DNA of 64,000 nucleotides from an uncultured Blautia sp. (GCA_900553515.1 USDN01000001.1:56455-120454), one strand, 5' to 3'. Counted from the first letter of the stretch, positions 33,746 through 41,834 are shown. The notes: generated from the sequence alone by a model not told the origin. Numbers and translations: made by a program.

Positions 33746-34052
33746 AAAGGGAGGAGTTGGATTATGACAGGAATTGCAGATTGTCCGGTAAACCAGCTCC
33801 TTCTAGCTGTCTGTGAATTTGTTCAGAGTCGGGTATGTTCCTTGTGATAACAAAGATATTATGATACCTCTGTTTTTAATATGTTAATTATATAATGTAT
33901 TGTCAGAACTAATTTGTAATATAGAGCAGCTCTATATAAATATTTATGAATTTTCAGTTGTAAAACACATTAAACTTCGATAAAATAAAAATATAATCTT
34001 TAATGTTGTAAAGTATGAAGTTTTAAAATAGATACTACAGGAGGAAAATATT
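33746..34052. other. Gap between aroD and the shikimate dehydrogenase gene
   Basis: A 307-base gap. It starts with a strong ribosome site and a 27-codon frame (33764-33847, listed separately), then becomes strongly AT-rich with no other coding signal. No copy of the GntR operator is seen. The AT-rich part probably carries a separate promoter for the downstream gene, which starts after CAGGAGG. Confidence 0.5.
33764..33847 (+). pseudogene. Short frame after a strong ribosome site, possible truncated gene
   Basis: AAGGGAGGAG lies 7 bases before an ATG, followed by 27 codons (MTGIADCPVNQLL at the start) and TGA. The site strength suggests a once longer operon gene cut short by deletion. I recognise no family in so short a peptide; a genuine small protein is also possible. 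Confidence 0.3.
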
Positions 34053-34934
34053 ATGGAACAGAGAATCAAGGGAACAACAGGACTTATGATGCTGATCGGC
34101 AGTCCGGTAGGACACTCCGGCTCACCGGCCATGTATAATTTCAGCTTTCAGCATAATAATCAGGATTATGCATATATGGCTTTTGACATAAAAGAAGATC
34201 AGGTGGCAGCAGCGCTGGATGCCATGCGTCTTTTTAAGATGAGAGGGTGCAATGTGACTATGCCGTGCAAAAACGAGGCGGCAAAGCTTGTAGATGAGCT
34301 TTCTCCGGCAGCAAGGATCATTGGTGCAGTAAACACTGTTGTAAATGAAAACGGGAAGCTTGTAGGCCATATTACAGACGGAACCGGATTTGTGCAGAAT
34401 TTAAGAGAGCATGGAGTGGAAGTGAAGGATAAGAAAATGGTAGTTCTCGGCGCAGGCGGAGCAGCTACCGCTATCCAGGTGCAGTGTGCTCTTGATGGAG
34501 CTGCTTCTATTTCTATTTTTAATCCGGATGATCCGTTCCTGGAACGGGCAAAAAATACTGCAGAGAAATTAAAAAAAGAAGCGCCGGACTGTCAGGTTCA
34601 GGTATTCTGTCTTGATGATCAGGAGAAATTGAAAGAAGAGGTTGAAAAGGCAGATATTCTGGTAAATGGAACTCTTGCAGGAATGAAGCCCCATGAGGAT
34701 ACAACTCTGATCACAGATAAAACCATGTTCCGTCCGGAGCTTGTAGTGGCGGATGTAGTCTATAATCCGGAAGAGACCAGACTTCTCCGGGAGGCAAAGG
34801 AAGCCGGCTGCAAGACTGTAGGCGGTAAGGGAATGCTTCTCTGGCAGGGGGCAGCAGCATATAAGCTGTATACGGGAATGGATATGCCAGTGGAAGAGTA
34901 CCGGAAATTTCAGGAACAAAACGAAGAAAAATAA
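34053..34934 (+). CDS. Quinate/shikimate dehydrogenase, YdiB/AroE family
   Basis: This 293-residue enzyme oxidises shikimate to 3-dehydroshikimate, and in YdiB also quinate to 3-dehydroquinate. The substrate pocket shows SPVGHSGSP (SxS motif) near residue 18, the catalytic Lys in MPCK near 71, and an Asp in TDGTGF near 109. The cofactor loop is VLGAGGAAT near 130. KMRGCNVTMP, NGTLAGMKP and GMLLWQGA resemble YdiB more than AroE as I recall those sequences. FNPDD after the cofactor strand, lacking the NRT motif of NADP-binding AroE, agrees with NAD use. Confidence 0.87.
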   Translation: MEQRIKGTTGLMMLIGSPVGHSGSPAMYNFSFQHNNQDYAYMAFDIKEDQVAAALDAMRLFKMRGCNVTMPCKNEAAKLVDELSPAARIIGAVNTVVNENGKLVGHITDGTGFVQNLREHGVEVKDKKMVVLGAGGAATAIQVQCALDGAASISIFNPDDPFLERAKNTAEKLKKEAPDCQVQVFCLDDQEKLKEEVEKADILVNGTLAGMKPHEDTTLITDKTMFRPELVVADVVYNPEETRLLREAKEAGCKTVGGKGMLLWQGAAAYKLYTGMDMPVEEYRKFQEQNEEK

Positions 34935-34960
34935 AGTGGAAAATATTGTTCAGATAAAAA

Positions 34961-35039
34961 TGCTCCGCAAAGATGCGGCCAGATGCATATAGAATGCAGC
35001 TGCCTGCGGCAGTCTGCATCTGGCGCGCAAAGCGGAGCA
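34961..35039. repeat. Nested three-stem hairpin between convergent genes
   Basis: There are three concentric inverted repeats. The outer is TGCTCCGC (34961-34968 with 35032-35039), the middle GCCAGATGCA (34978-34987 with 35015-35024), and the inner CTGCC/GGCAG (35000-35012). It lies between the convergent shikimate dehydrogenase and dapF genes. It could be a shared transcription end, a REP-type element or a small RNA. Confidence 0.6.
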
Positions 35040-35128
35040 GGTTCTTCAAGGAATGAGGGTAACTGTTCACAGTAACGGCTAAGGAAGTTTAAAACGGACG
35101 TATCCGCTTTTTTGTTGGAAAAATTCTG

Positions 35129-35983
35129 TTATTTTTCAAGGAAGGAAAGGTCAATCTCCCCTTCAAAGACAGTGGTTGCCGGACCGGTCATGTAAACCAG
35201 ATTTTCCTGACGGTTCCACAGGATTTCCAGATCACCGCCCAGAAGTTTTACTGTGATCGGTACATCCTCATCAACAAGACCATTTAATGTGGAGGCTACG
35301 GCAACAGCACAGGCGCCCGTTCCACAGGCCAGCGTTTCGCCGGAACCTCTTTCCCATACACGCATCTGAAGAGTATGACGGTCGATGACCTTTACAAATT
35401 CTGTATTGATCCGGTCTGGAAAATCAATGTGATTTTCAAACAGAGGGCCAATTTTGGCAATATCCAGATTTTCCACATCATCCATATAGACAATTGCATG
35501 AGGATTGCCCATGGAAACTGCAGTGATGTGGTAAACGCTGCCGTCTACTTCAAGAGGTTCATTGATGACCTGCTCTTTTTCAGATACAACAGGAATGGTT
35601 TTTGCATTCAGAACAGGAGAACCCATATTCACTTTTACGGTGGAAACCTTGCCGTTTTTTACGGTGAGCTCCAGATATTTAATACCGCTTTTGGTGGCGA
35701 CGCTGATATTTTTTTTATTTACGATACCTCTATCATAGGCAAATTTAGCCACACAGCGGATTCCGTTTCCACACATGGCTCCCTGTGAACCGTCCATGTT
35801 GTACATATCCATTTCACAGTCAGCCACGTCAGAAGGTTTCACCAGGATCAGCCCGTCAGAGCCGATGCCAAAATGTCTGTCACTGACAAATTTTGCAATT
35901 TCCCCAGGATTGCTTACTGTTTCCTGGAAACAGTCTACATAGACATAATCGTTTCCGATTCCCTGCATTTTAGTAAATTTCAT
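35129..35983 (-). CDS. dapF: Diaminopimelate epimerase
   Basis: The enzyme converts LL- to meso-diaminopimelate for lysine and peptidoglycan. Its 284 residues contain the two catalytic cysteines, in MCGNGIRC and ACGTGACA, with MKFTKMQGIGNDY at the start. The start at 35983 follows GAGGAGG; an upstream in-frame ATG has no site. It stands alone, convergent to the shikimate dehydrogenase gene. It supplies meso-DAP for MurE, also in this window. Confidence 0.96.
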   Translation of the reverse strand: MKFTKMQGIGNDYVYVDCFQETVSNPGEIAKFVSDRHFGIGSDGLILVKPSDVADCEMDMYNMDGSQGAMCGNGIRCVAKFAYDRGIVNKKNISVATKSGIKYLELTVKNGKVSTVKVNMGSPVLNAKTIPVVSEKEQVINEPLEVDGSVYHITAVSMGNPHAIVYMDDVENLDIAKIGPLFENHIDFPDRINTEFVKVIDRHTLQMRVWERGSGETLACGTGACAVAVASTLNGLVDEDVPITVKLLGGDLEILWNRQENLVYMTGPATTVFEGEIDLSFLEK

Positions 35984-36120
35984 AAATCTCCTCCTCATAT
36001 TATTTATACGTTGCAGAACCGACAGAAAAGAATAACGGATCTGTTCCCCTTTTTAACGTTATCCAGTATATAGAAAAAATGTTATGGTTCTGTGAAATCA
36101 GAATGAAAAAAACGGAAATT

Positions 36121-37359
36121 TTATAATAGTTTCTGAAATTCCGGGAAGGGGGTAAGACTTCTCTTCAGAATACCGGTTATCTGAGCAATCAGGATTCCGT
36201 AATTGGTAATGGGCACATTCTGATCCTGACAGCAGGCAATCCGATATTTCATTTCCCTTTCGTTGAGCATGCAGCCGCCGCAGTGGACTACCAGTTTATA
36301 GTCAGAAACATCATCTGGAAATTCTGTTCCTGAAGTAAAGACAAACTTCGGTTCTGCTCCTGTGAAATTCCGGATCATTCCAGGGATCTTAACGGTTCCG
36401 ATATCATCACATTGCCGGTGATGGGTGCAGCCTTCTGCAATCAGGATTTTATCTCGGTCCTGAATACCTTTAAGAGCGGCAGCCCCTTTTACTGAAGTAC
36501 CAAGGTCTCCTTTATATCTGGCAAACAGGATGGAAAAGGAGGTAAGGGCAATATCCTCAGGTGTATCTCTGGAAACCCGGGCAAATGCCTGACTGTCTGT
36601 AACGACAAGTCCGGGTTTGATTCCCTGTGTCTGGAAGTGCTCCAGGGCAGTTTTAAGTTCCGTATCTCTTATCACGAGAGAAAGTGCACCCTGTTCCAGA
36701 ACAGCGCGGATAGTCTGCTGCTGAGGCAGGATCAGACGGCCTTTGGGAGCAGCTTTGTCAATGGGAACCACAAGGAGAACCAGATCCATGGGAGAGATAA
36801 GATCTCCGATCAGTGGATATTTATGCGTTTCTTCGGGTTTTAGGGCGGCGATACGTTCCTTTAATTCATGGATCCCGGTTCCGGCAGCTGCACTGACAAA
36901 GAGTTCATTGCCGGCAGATGTATGGGTATGAATTGGAGAGGACATATCGGAAGCTTCTTTGGGAAGAAGATCTATCTTATTATATACCAGGAGCCAGGGG
37001 ATATTTTTTTTCTGAAAACGGCGGATCAGAGTTTTCTCATGCTCTGAAATGCCAATCGTACTGTCAACTACAAGCACGGCAATATCAGTTTTGTTGAGAA
37101 CCTGATAACTTTTTTTGACACGAAGGGCTCCCAGCTCCCCTTCATCGTCGATTCCAGGAGTATCAATGACCATTACGGGACCAAGGGGAAGCAGCTCCAT
37201 GGTTTTGTATACCGGATCCGTAGTGGTTCCTTTTATATTAGAAACAATGGCAAGATCCTGTCCGGTCACTGCATTGATGACGCTGGATTTACCTGCATTT
37301 CGTTTGCCGAAAAAACTGATATGTATTCGCTCGGAAGCGGGAGTCTGGTTCATTCCCAT
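36121..37359 (-). CDS. hydF: [FeFe]-hydrogenase H-cluster maturation GTPase
   Basis: HydF is the scaffold and GTPase on which the 2Fe subcluster of [FeFe] hydrogenase is built and delivered. The 412-residue protein has an N-terminal Era-like G domain (FFGKRNAGKSS near residue 15, GTTTDP, DTPGIDD, YNKIDL), a dimerisation region, and a C-terminal cluster-binding domain with VHCGGCM near residue 355. HydE and HydG are not in the window. ATG 37359 lies 8 bases after AGGAGG. Confidence 0.94.
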   Translation of the reverse strand: MGMNQTPASERIHISFFGKRNAGKSSVINAVTGQDLAIVSNIKGTTTDPVYKTMELLPLGPVMVIDTPGIDDEGELGALRVKKSYQVLNKTDIAVLVVDSTIGISEHEKTLIRRFQKKNIPWLLVYNKIDLLPKEASDMSSPIHTHTSAGNELFVSAAAGTGIHELKERIAALKPEETHKYPLIGDLISPMDLVLLVVPIDKAAPKGRLILPQQQTIRAVLEQGALSLVIRDTELKTALEHFQTQGIKPGLVVTDSQAFARVSRDTPEDIALTSFSILFARYKGDLGTSVKGAAALKGIQDRDKILIAEGCTHHRQCDDIGTVKIPGMIRNFTGAEPKFVFTSGTEFPDDVSDYKLVVHCGGCMLNEREMKYRIACCQDQNVPITNYGILIAQITGILKRSLTPFPEFQKLL

Positions 37360-37435
37360 AAATTTATCCTCCTTTGATCTAAAAGATTAATTTTTGCATA
37401 TAATTATCGTTTTTTGTGCATATGAAAGTATTTTT

Positions 37436-37464
37436 ATTATAGAAAATAATTTTTTATTATGCAA
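37436..37464 (-). promoter_or_regulatory. Promoter for hydF
   Basis: On the minus strand TTGCAT (37464-37459) and TATAAT (37441-37436) have a 17-base spacer. It lies almost back to back with the promoter of the amino-acid transporter genes on the other strand. Confidence 0.75.
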
Positions 37465-37472
37465 GTAAACTA

Positions 37473-37500
37473 TTGCATTTTCCAAAAAACATGGTAAAAT
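37473..37500 (+). promoter_or_regulatory. Promoter for the amino-acid ABC transporter
   Basis: TTGCAT (37473-37478) and TAAAAT (37495-37500) have a 16-base spacer, 84 bases before the binding-protein start. Confidence 0.65.
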
Positions 37501-37583
37501 TAGAATCATGATTTTGAAGATTTTATGCAACAAAAATGTATAAATATACCAAGAACGGTATAATATTCAAGGAGGAAAAGAGA

Positions 37584-38393
37584 ATGAAAAACATGAAAAA
37601 ATTTGCAGCGCTTGCTCTCTGTGCAGCCATGACAACAGCTATGCTTGGAGGAGTAACCGTATTTGCCAATGACAGCGGGATTGAAGGAGTAGATGATCTC
37701 CCGGGCAAAAAGATCGGCGTTCAGCTGGGAACTACCGGCGATATTTATGCGTCTGATTATGAGGGAGATGAAGAAGGAACTTCCATCGAGCGTTTCAACA
37801 AGGCAAACGATACCGTTATGGCTCTGAAACAGGGCAAGATCGACTGCATTATTATCGACAGCCTTCCGGCAGAGAAATTTGTAGAGAATAACGACGACCT
37901 GGAGATCCTGGAAGAGGATTTTGCCACAGAGGAATATGCCATTGCCGTAAAGAAAGGCAACGACGAGCTGACAGAAGCCATCAACGGCGCTCTTAAAGAA
38001 CTGAAAGAGGACGGAACTCTGGATCAGATCAATGAAAATTATATCGGTGATGATGATGTAAAGGGAACCTGCCCGTACGAGTCTCCGAAAGATGCAGACC
38101 GTTCTAATGGAACACTTACCATGGCTACAAACGCAACCTTCCCTCCATATGAGTATTATGAGGGCGACAAGATTGTGGGTATCGATGTGGATATGGCACA
38201 GGCTGTCTGCGACAAACTTGGCTATGAGCTGAAGGTTGAGGATATGGAGTTCAATGCGATCATGAACGCAGTTGATTCCGGTAAGGCTGATATCGGTGTG
38301 GCTGGTATGACAGTGACAGAAGACCGTAAGAAGAGCGCGAACTTTACAGACACTTATACAACTGCAAAACAGGTGATTATCGTTCGTAAATAA
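37584..38393 (+). CDS. Circularly permuted polar amino-acid ABC transporter binding protein
   Basis: This 269-residue family 3 solute-binding protein has its halves in reversed order. After a signal peptide (1-28) comes the segment normally at the C-terminus: DLPGKKIGVQLGT (about 39-50), IIDSLPAEKF with the ligand Asp (92), EEYAIAVKKGNDEL, and LKEDGTLDQINENYIG (ends 155). A linker with Cys 163 leads to the normal N-terminal lobe: TLTMATNATFPPYEYYEGD (177-195), IGVAGMTVTEDRKK with the carboxylate-binding Arg (248), and a final strand VIIV. All ligand motifs are kept, so it should still bind. There is no lipobox cysteine, unusual for a Gram-positive binding protein. It has a GGAGG site. Confidence 0.9.
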   Translation: MKNMKKFAALALCAAMTTAMLGGVTVFANDSGIEGVDDLPGKKIGVQLGTTGDIYASDYEGDEEGTSIERFNKANDTVMALKQGKIDCIIIDSLPAEKFVENNDDLEILEEDFATEEYAIAVKKGNDELTEAINGALKELKEDGTLDQINENYIGDDDVKGTCPYESPKDADRSNGTLTMATNATFPPYEYYEGDKIVGIDVDMAQAVCDKLGYELKVEDMEFNAIMNAVDSGKADIGVAGMTVTEDRKKSANFTDTYTTAKQVIIVRK

Positions 38394-38435
38394 TTAACGA
38401 AGCTTTACAGCTGCCATAAGGCAGAAAAAGGAAAT

Positions 38436-38483
38436 AATTCCGGGTACCCGGCATCGAAGAGATCGGTATGGGAACCCGGAATT
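38436..38483 (+). promoter_or_regulatory. Stem-loop between binding-protein and permease genes
   Basis: A perfect 10-bp stem (AATTCCGGGT, 38436-38445, with 38474-38483) has a 28-base loop holding a smaller CCGG-rich stem. No T run follows. Such elements commonly protect the binding-protein mRNA so it is made in excess of the membrane subunits. Confidence 0.6.
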
Positions 38484-38505
38484 TATTATGAGTTGCTGAA
38501 AATGT

Positions 38506-39222
38506 GTGAAAAAAGAGAAAAAGGTGAATGTTTTGGCAGATTTTATTGAAAAATTTCAATTGAATTTTATAGATGAAAAACGCTATGAGTTTATTTTCAG
38601 TGGTTTGAAGACCACTTTGATCATTACAGCCTTTGCGGTTCTGATCGGTATTATTCTGGGCTTTGTCATTGCTATGATCCGTGCAACCCATGACAGAACA
38701 GGTAAAATGAAGATCCTGAATGCTATCTGTAAGGTGTATCTGACGGTAATCAGAGGAACACCGGCAATGGTACAGCTTCTGATTATGTATTATGTTGTAT
38801 TTGCTGTCCATGATCCCGGTAAGCTGATCACGGCAATCGTGGCTTTTGGTCTGAACTCTGCAGCCTATGTGGCAGAGATTGTCCGTTCCGGTATTATGTC
38901 CATCGATCAGGGACAGTTTGAGGCGGGAAGAAGCCTGGGTCTGAATTATCGTCAGACCATGCTTCTGATTATTCTTCCTCAGGCCCTGAAGAATGTGCTT
39001 CCGGCGCTGGCAAATGAGTTTATTGTACTGATGAAAGAAACCTCCATCAGTGGTTATATAGGTCTTACGGATCTGACCCGCGGCGGCGATATCATCCGCA
39101 GTCAGACTTACGAAGCACTTCTGCCTCTGCTGGCAGTTGCAGCGATTTATCTGGTGCTTGTTATGTTCCTGTCATATCTGGTAGGAAAGCTGGAAAGGAG
39201 GCTGAGAAACAGTGAACGCTAA
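38506..39222 (+). CDS. Polar amino-acid ABC transporter permease
   Basis: This is a 238-residue HisM/GlnP-type inner membrane subunit. A GLKTTLIITAFAVLIG segment (first helix) and the EAA loop EAGRSLGLNYRQTMLLIILPQALKNVLP near residue 145 identify the family. The start is uncertain: GTG 38506 opens the frame, but TTG 38533, preceded by AAAGGTG, has the better site. It overlaps the ATPase gene by 11 bases. Confidence 0.9.
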   Translation: MKKEKKVNVLADFIEKFQLNFIDEKRYEFIFSGLKTTLIITAFAVLIGIILGFVIAMIRATHDRTGKMKILNAICKVYLTVIRGTPAMVQLLIMYYVVFAVHDPGKLITAIVAFGLNSAAYVAEIVRSGIMSIDQGQFEAGRSLGLNYRQTMLLIILPQALKNVLPALANEFIVLMKETSISGYIGLTDLTRGGDIIRSQTYEALLPLLAVAAIYLVLVMFLSYLVGKLERRLRNSER

Positions 39223-39955
39223 AGGCGAGGTATTGCTTGATGTAAAAGAACTGAAAAAATCTTTTGACGGAATGCAGGTTCTTAACGGAATTTCCACTCA
39301 GATCTGCAAAGGCGAGGTGGTTGCCATTATCGGACCTTCCGGCTGTGGAAAATCCACATTTCTCCGTTCCCTGAACCTTCTGGAAAAACCTACCGGAGGA
39401 CAGATTCTTTTTGAGGGAACTGATATTACTGATAAATCTGTGGATGTAGATAAAATGCGCCAGAAGATCGGAATGGTATTCCAGCAGTTTAATCTGTTTC
39501 CACATCTGACTATTAAGAAAAATATTATGCTGGCTCCGGAGAAACTGGGGCTGATGACAAAGGAGGAGGCTTCCAGACGCGCAGACGAGCTTCTGGAGCG
39601 AGTTGGTCTTCCGGATAAGGCGGACGCTTACCCAAGCCAGCTGTCCGGCGGTCAGAAGCAGAGGATCGCCATTGCCAGAGCCCTTGCCATGAATCCGGAT
39701 GTGATGCTTTTTGATGAACCTACGTCCGCTCTTGACCCGGAAATGGTAGGGGAGGTTCTGGAGATCATGAAGGAGCTTGCTCAGACCGGGATGACTATGG
39801 TGGTGGTAACACATGAGATGGGATTTGCCAGAGAGGTGGCCACCAGAGTTATGTTCATTGATGAAGGAAAAATCCAGGAGGAGAATACTCCGCAGGAATT
39901 TTTTGCCAACCCGAAAAACCCGAGGCTGAAAGAGTTCTTATCTAAGGTTTTATAA
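39212..39955 (+). CDS. Polar amino-acid ABC transporter ATPase (GlnQ type)
   Basis: This 247-residue ATPase has Walker A GPSGCGKST near residue 45, Q-loop VFQQFNLFPHLT, signature LSGGQKQR near 147, Walker B VMLFDEPTSALDPE near 170, and the switch His in VVVTHEMGFA. It powers the transporter made with the preceding permease and the permuted binding protein. The GTG start at 39212 follows AAGGAGG. Confidence 0.93.
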   Translation: MNAKGEVLLDVKELKKSFDGMQVLNGISTQICKGEVVAIIGPSGCGKSTFLRSLNLLEKPTGGQILFEGTDITDKSVDVDKMRQKIGMVFQQFNLFPHLTIKKNIMLAPEKLGLMTKEEASRRADELLERVGLPDKADAYPSQLSGGQKQRIAIARALAMNPDVMLFDEPTSALDPEMVGEVLEIMKELAQTGMTMVVVTHEMGFAREVATRVMFIDEGKIQEENTPQEFFANPKNPRLKEFLSKVL

Positions 39956-39976
39956 ATACGTTGTCAATCAAAAAAA

Positions 39977-40025
39977 GATCGCTGCAGCAGAAACGGAAAT
40001 CATTCACGGATCAGCTGCAGCGGTC
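39977..40025. terminator. Terminator between convergent transporter and CBS genes
   Basis: GATCGCTGCAGC (39977-39988) pairs with GCTGCAGCGGTC (40014-40025), one G-T pair, followed by TTGATTTTTA on the plus strand. A run of A before the stem serves the minus strand. Confidence 0.8.
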
Positions 40026-40055
40026 TTGATTTTTATAAAAGATATGAAAAATCCA

Positions 40056-40517
40056 TCAGTGCCCGGAAAGGGCTTCTGTGTTGTTTTTCTCCGGGGGAAT
40101 CCGGTCGGCGTAGGCCTTTTTCAGTTCCTTGTAGCAGTATTTGATGATTTCCTTACGGGTAATGATGCCGATAAAAAATCCCTGATCGTCTACTACCGGA
40201 ACGTAATTCTGGTTAATAGCCCGATCCAGAAGATCCTCCATGTCGGCATCCGCATGCACCGGCTTGTAGGTGGCCCGTCTGGGAATCGCCATAATGGAAA
40301 TATCTTCCATTTCCTTTACATCCATGGTATTCAGTCGCTTCAGTCCCCAGAGGAGATCGCCCTCGGAAATGGTGCCTGTGTAACGGCCGTCCACGCTGAG
40401 AAGCGGAATACAGGAAAACTTCCTGTGCTCCATTTTTTCTATGGTCTGCCGCAGTGTATCATCCTCAAATATATAAGCTACTTCACTTTTGGGTGTCAGA
40501 AAAAATAAAATATTCAC
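40056..40517 (-). CDS. Two-CBS-domain protein
   Basis: This 153-residue protein consists of two CBS motifs (about 12-65 and 76-130; KFSCIPLLSVDGRYTGTISEGDLL and NYVPVVDDQGFFIGIITRKEII). CBS pairs usually bind adenosine nucleotides and report energy state. There is no attached enzyme or channel domain and no obvious partner nearby. Confidence 0.85.
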   Translation of the reverse strand: MNILFFLTPKSEVAYIFEDDTLRQTIEKMEHRKFSCIPLLSVDGRYTGTISEGDLLWGLKRLNTMDVKEMEDISIMAIPRRATYKPVHADADMEDLLDRAINQNYVPVVDDQGFFIGIITRKEIIKYCYKELKKAYADRIPPEKNNTEALSGH

Positions 40518-40670
40518 TTTATGTACCTCTGTCTTTCCTGTCAGTGGGGAAAGCGGTTCAGAGAGAACCTGCCTTCCTGTACCTGTGTTGCTTTACTATT
40601 GATATGATAGTATGAAGGTACATGACTGTCAATAAGTGAATTATTAAAATTTGGTGAAAAATACAGTAAA

Positions 40671-40693
40671 AAACCACCTGTGCAGGGTGGTTT
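40671..40693. terminator. Bidirectional terminator after asnA
   Basis: AAACCACC (40671-40678) pairs with GGTGGTTT (40686-40693), loop of 7 bases, with A and T runs on either side. It serves asnA on the minus strand. Confidence 0.85.
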
Positions 40694-40728
40694 TTGGTTA
40701 CTGTTCACAGGAACAGATATAAATTAAT

Positions 40729-41736
40729 TTACAGAAGACTGATCCCATTTGCCTCTGCTTCAGCCAGAACTTCCCTGGGCCAGAGAGATGCATGGACTTC
40801 TCCGATATGTGCCTTGCGAAGGAAAAACATACAGATACGGGACTGACCGATACCGCCGCCGATTGTATAAGGAAGTTCTTTGTTCAGGATAGCTTTCTGG
40901 AATTCCAGTTCTCTGCGGTCATCGCAGCCGGCTTCTGTCAATTGGGCATCCAGAGCTTCTTCGTCAACGCGGATACCCATGGAAGAAAGCTCCAGAGCAA
41001 TGTCCAGTACCGGATAGTAAACAAGGATATCTCCGTTCAGCTCCCAGTCGTCATAGTCCGGGGCACGTCCGTCATGGCGTTCTCCGTTATTCAGAGTTTT
41101 ACCTACCTGCATAAGGAAAACCGCGCCTTTTTCCTTGACGATCTTATATTCTCTTTCCTTCGGCGTGCAGTCCGGGTACATGTCTACAAGTTCCTGAGTA
41201 GAAACAAAAGCGATTTCTTTCGGAAGGATCTCTTCTATGTAGTCGTACTGAACTGCCATGTATTTTTCTGTTTTGCGGAGGACACTGTAAATGGAGCGGA
41301 CCGTATTGATCAGTGTTTCCATGGTACGTTCTTCTTTGGAGATGATTTTTTCCCAGTCCCACTGATCCACATAAACAGAATGAATATTGTCAATATCTTC
41401 ATCTCTGCGGATGGCGATCATATCGGTATAGAGTCCCTCTCCATGAGAAAAACCATATTTTTTAAGAGCGTAGCGTTTCCATTTGGCAAGAGAGTGGACG
41501 ATCTCGGCATTTTCGTCCATACCTTTGATATCGAAGCTTACTGGACGCTCCACACCGTTCAGGTTGTCGTTAAGTCCGGAAGACGGGGATACAAATACAG
41601 GAGCGGACACGCGGAGAAGATTCAGCTTCTGGGCAAGTGTCTGCTGAAAAAAGTCTTTGACAGTCTTGATCGCTACCTGGGTATCATGGAGATTCAGATC
41701 TGACTGATACCCGGTGGGAATTTTAAATTGTTCCAT
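40729..41736 (-). CDS. asnA: Aspartate-ammonia ligase (asparagine synthetase A)
   Basis: AsnA makes asparagine from aspartate, ammonia and ATP. It is related to class II aminoacyl-tRNA synthetases. Its 335 residues show SSGLNDNLNGVERPVSFD near residue 50, DQWDWEK, and the motif-3-like GGGIGQSRICMFFLRK near the end. The start at 41736 (MEQFKIPTGYQ) follows AGGAGGA; an upstream in-frame ATG is out of place. The promoter is 30 bases upstream, too close for a T-box leader. Confidence 0.95.
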   Translation of the reverse strand: MEQFKIPTGYQSDLNLHDTQVAIKTVKDFFQQTLAQKLNLLRVSAPVFVSPSSGLNDNLNGVERPVSFDIKGMDENAEIVHSLAKWKRYALKKYGFSHGEGLYTDMIAIRRDEDIDNIHSVYVDQWDWEKIISKEERTMETLINTVRSIYSVLRKTEKYMAVQYDYIEEILPKEIAFVSTQELVDMYPDCTPKEREYKIVKEKGAVFLMQVGKTLNNGERHDGRAPDYDDWELNGDILVYYPVLDIALELSSMGIRVDEEALDAQLTEAGCDDRRELEFQKAILNKELPYTIGGGIGQSRICMFFLRKAHIGEVHASLWPREVLAEAEANGISLL

Positions 41737-41768
41737 AATAATCCTCCTCAATGTTTTCAATAAGCCAT

Positions 41769-41797
41769 ATTATATCAGGAAAAACTTTCTAATGCAA
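41769..41797 (-). promoter_or_regulatory. Promoter for asnA
   Basis: On the minus strand TTGCAT (41797-41792) and TATAAT (41774-41769) have 17-base spacing. It is divergent from the zinc-ribbon gene promoter a few bases away. Confidence 0.8.
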
Positions 41798-41805
41798 TTT
41801 TTAAC

Positions 41806-41834
41806 TTGCGGGATTTTATCAGATTCGATACAAT
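41806..41834 (+). promoter_or_regulatory. Promoter for the zinc-ribbon protein gene
   Basis: TTGCGG (41806-41811) and TACAAT (41829-41834) have 17-base spacing, 36 bases before the start codon. Confidence 0.65.

Noticed and set aside
37584..38393. Two separate truncated binding-protein genes
   Set aside because: One uninterrupted frame with a single signal peptide and linker; each half occurs once and both are complete.
40729..41830. T-box or amino-acid riboswitch controlling asnA
   Set aside because: The promoter is only about 30 bases from the start, so there is no room for a leader RNA.
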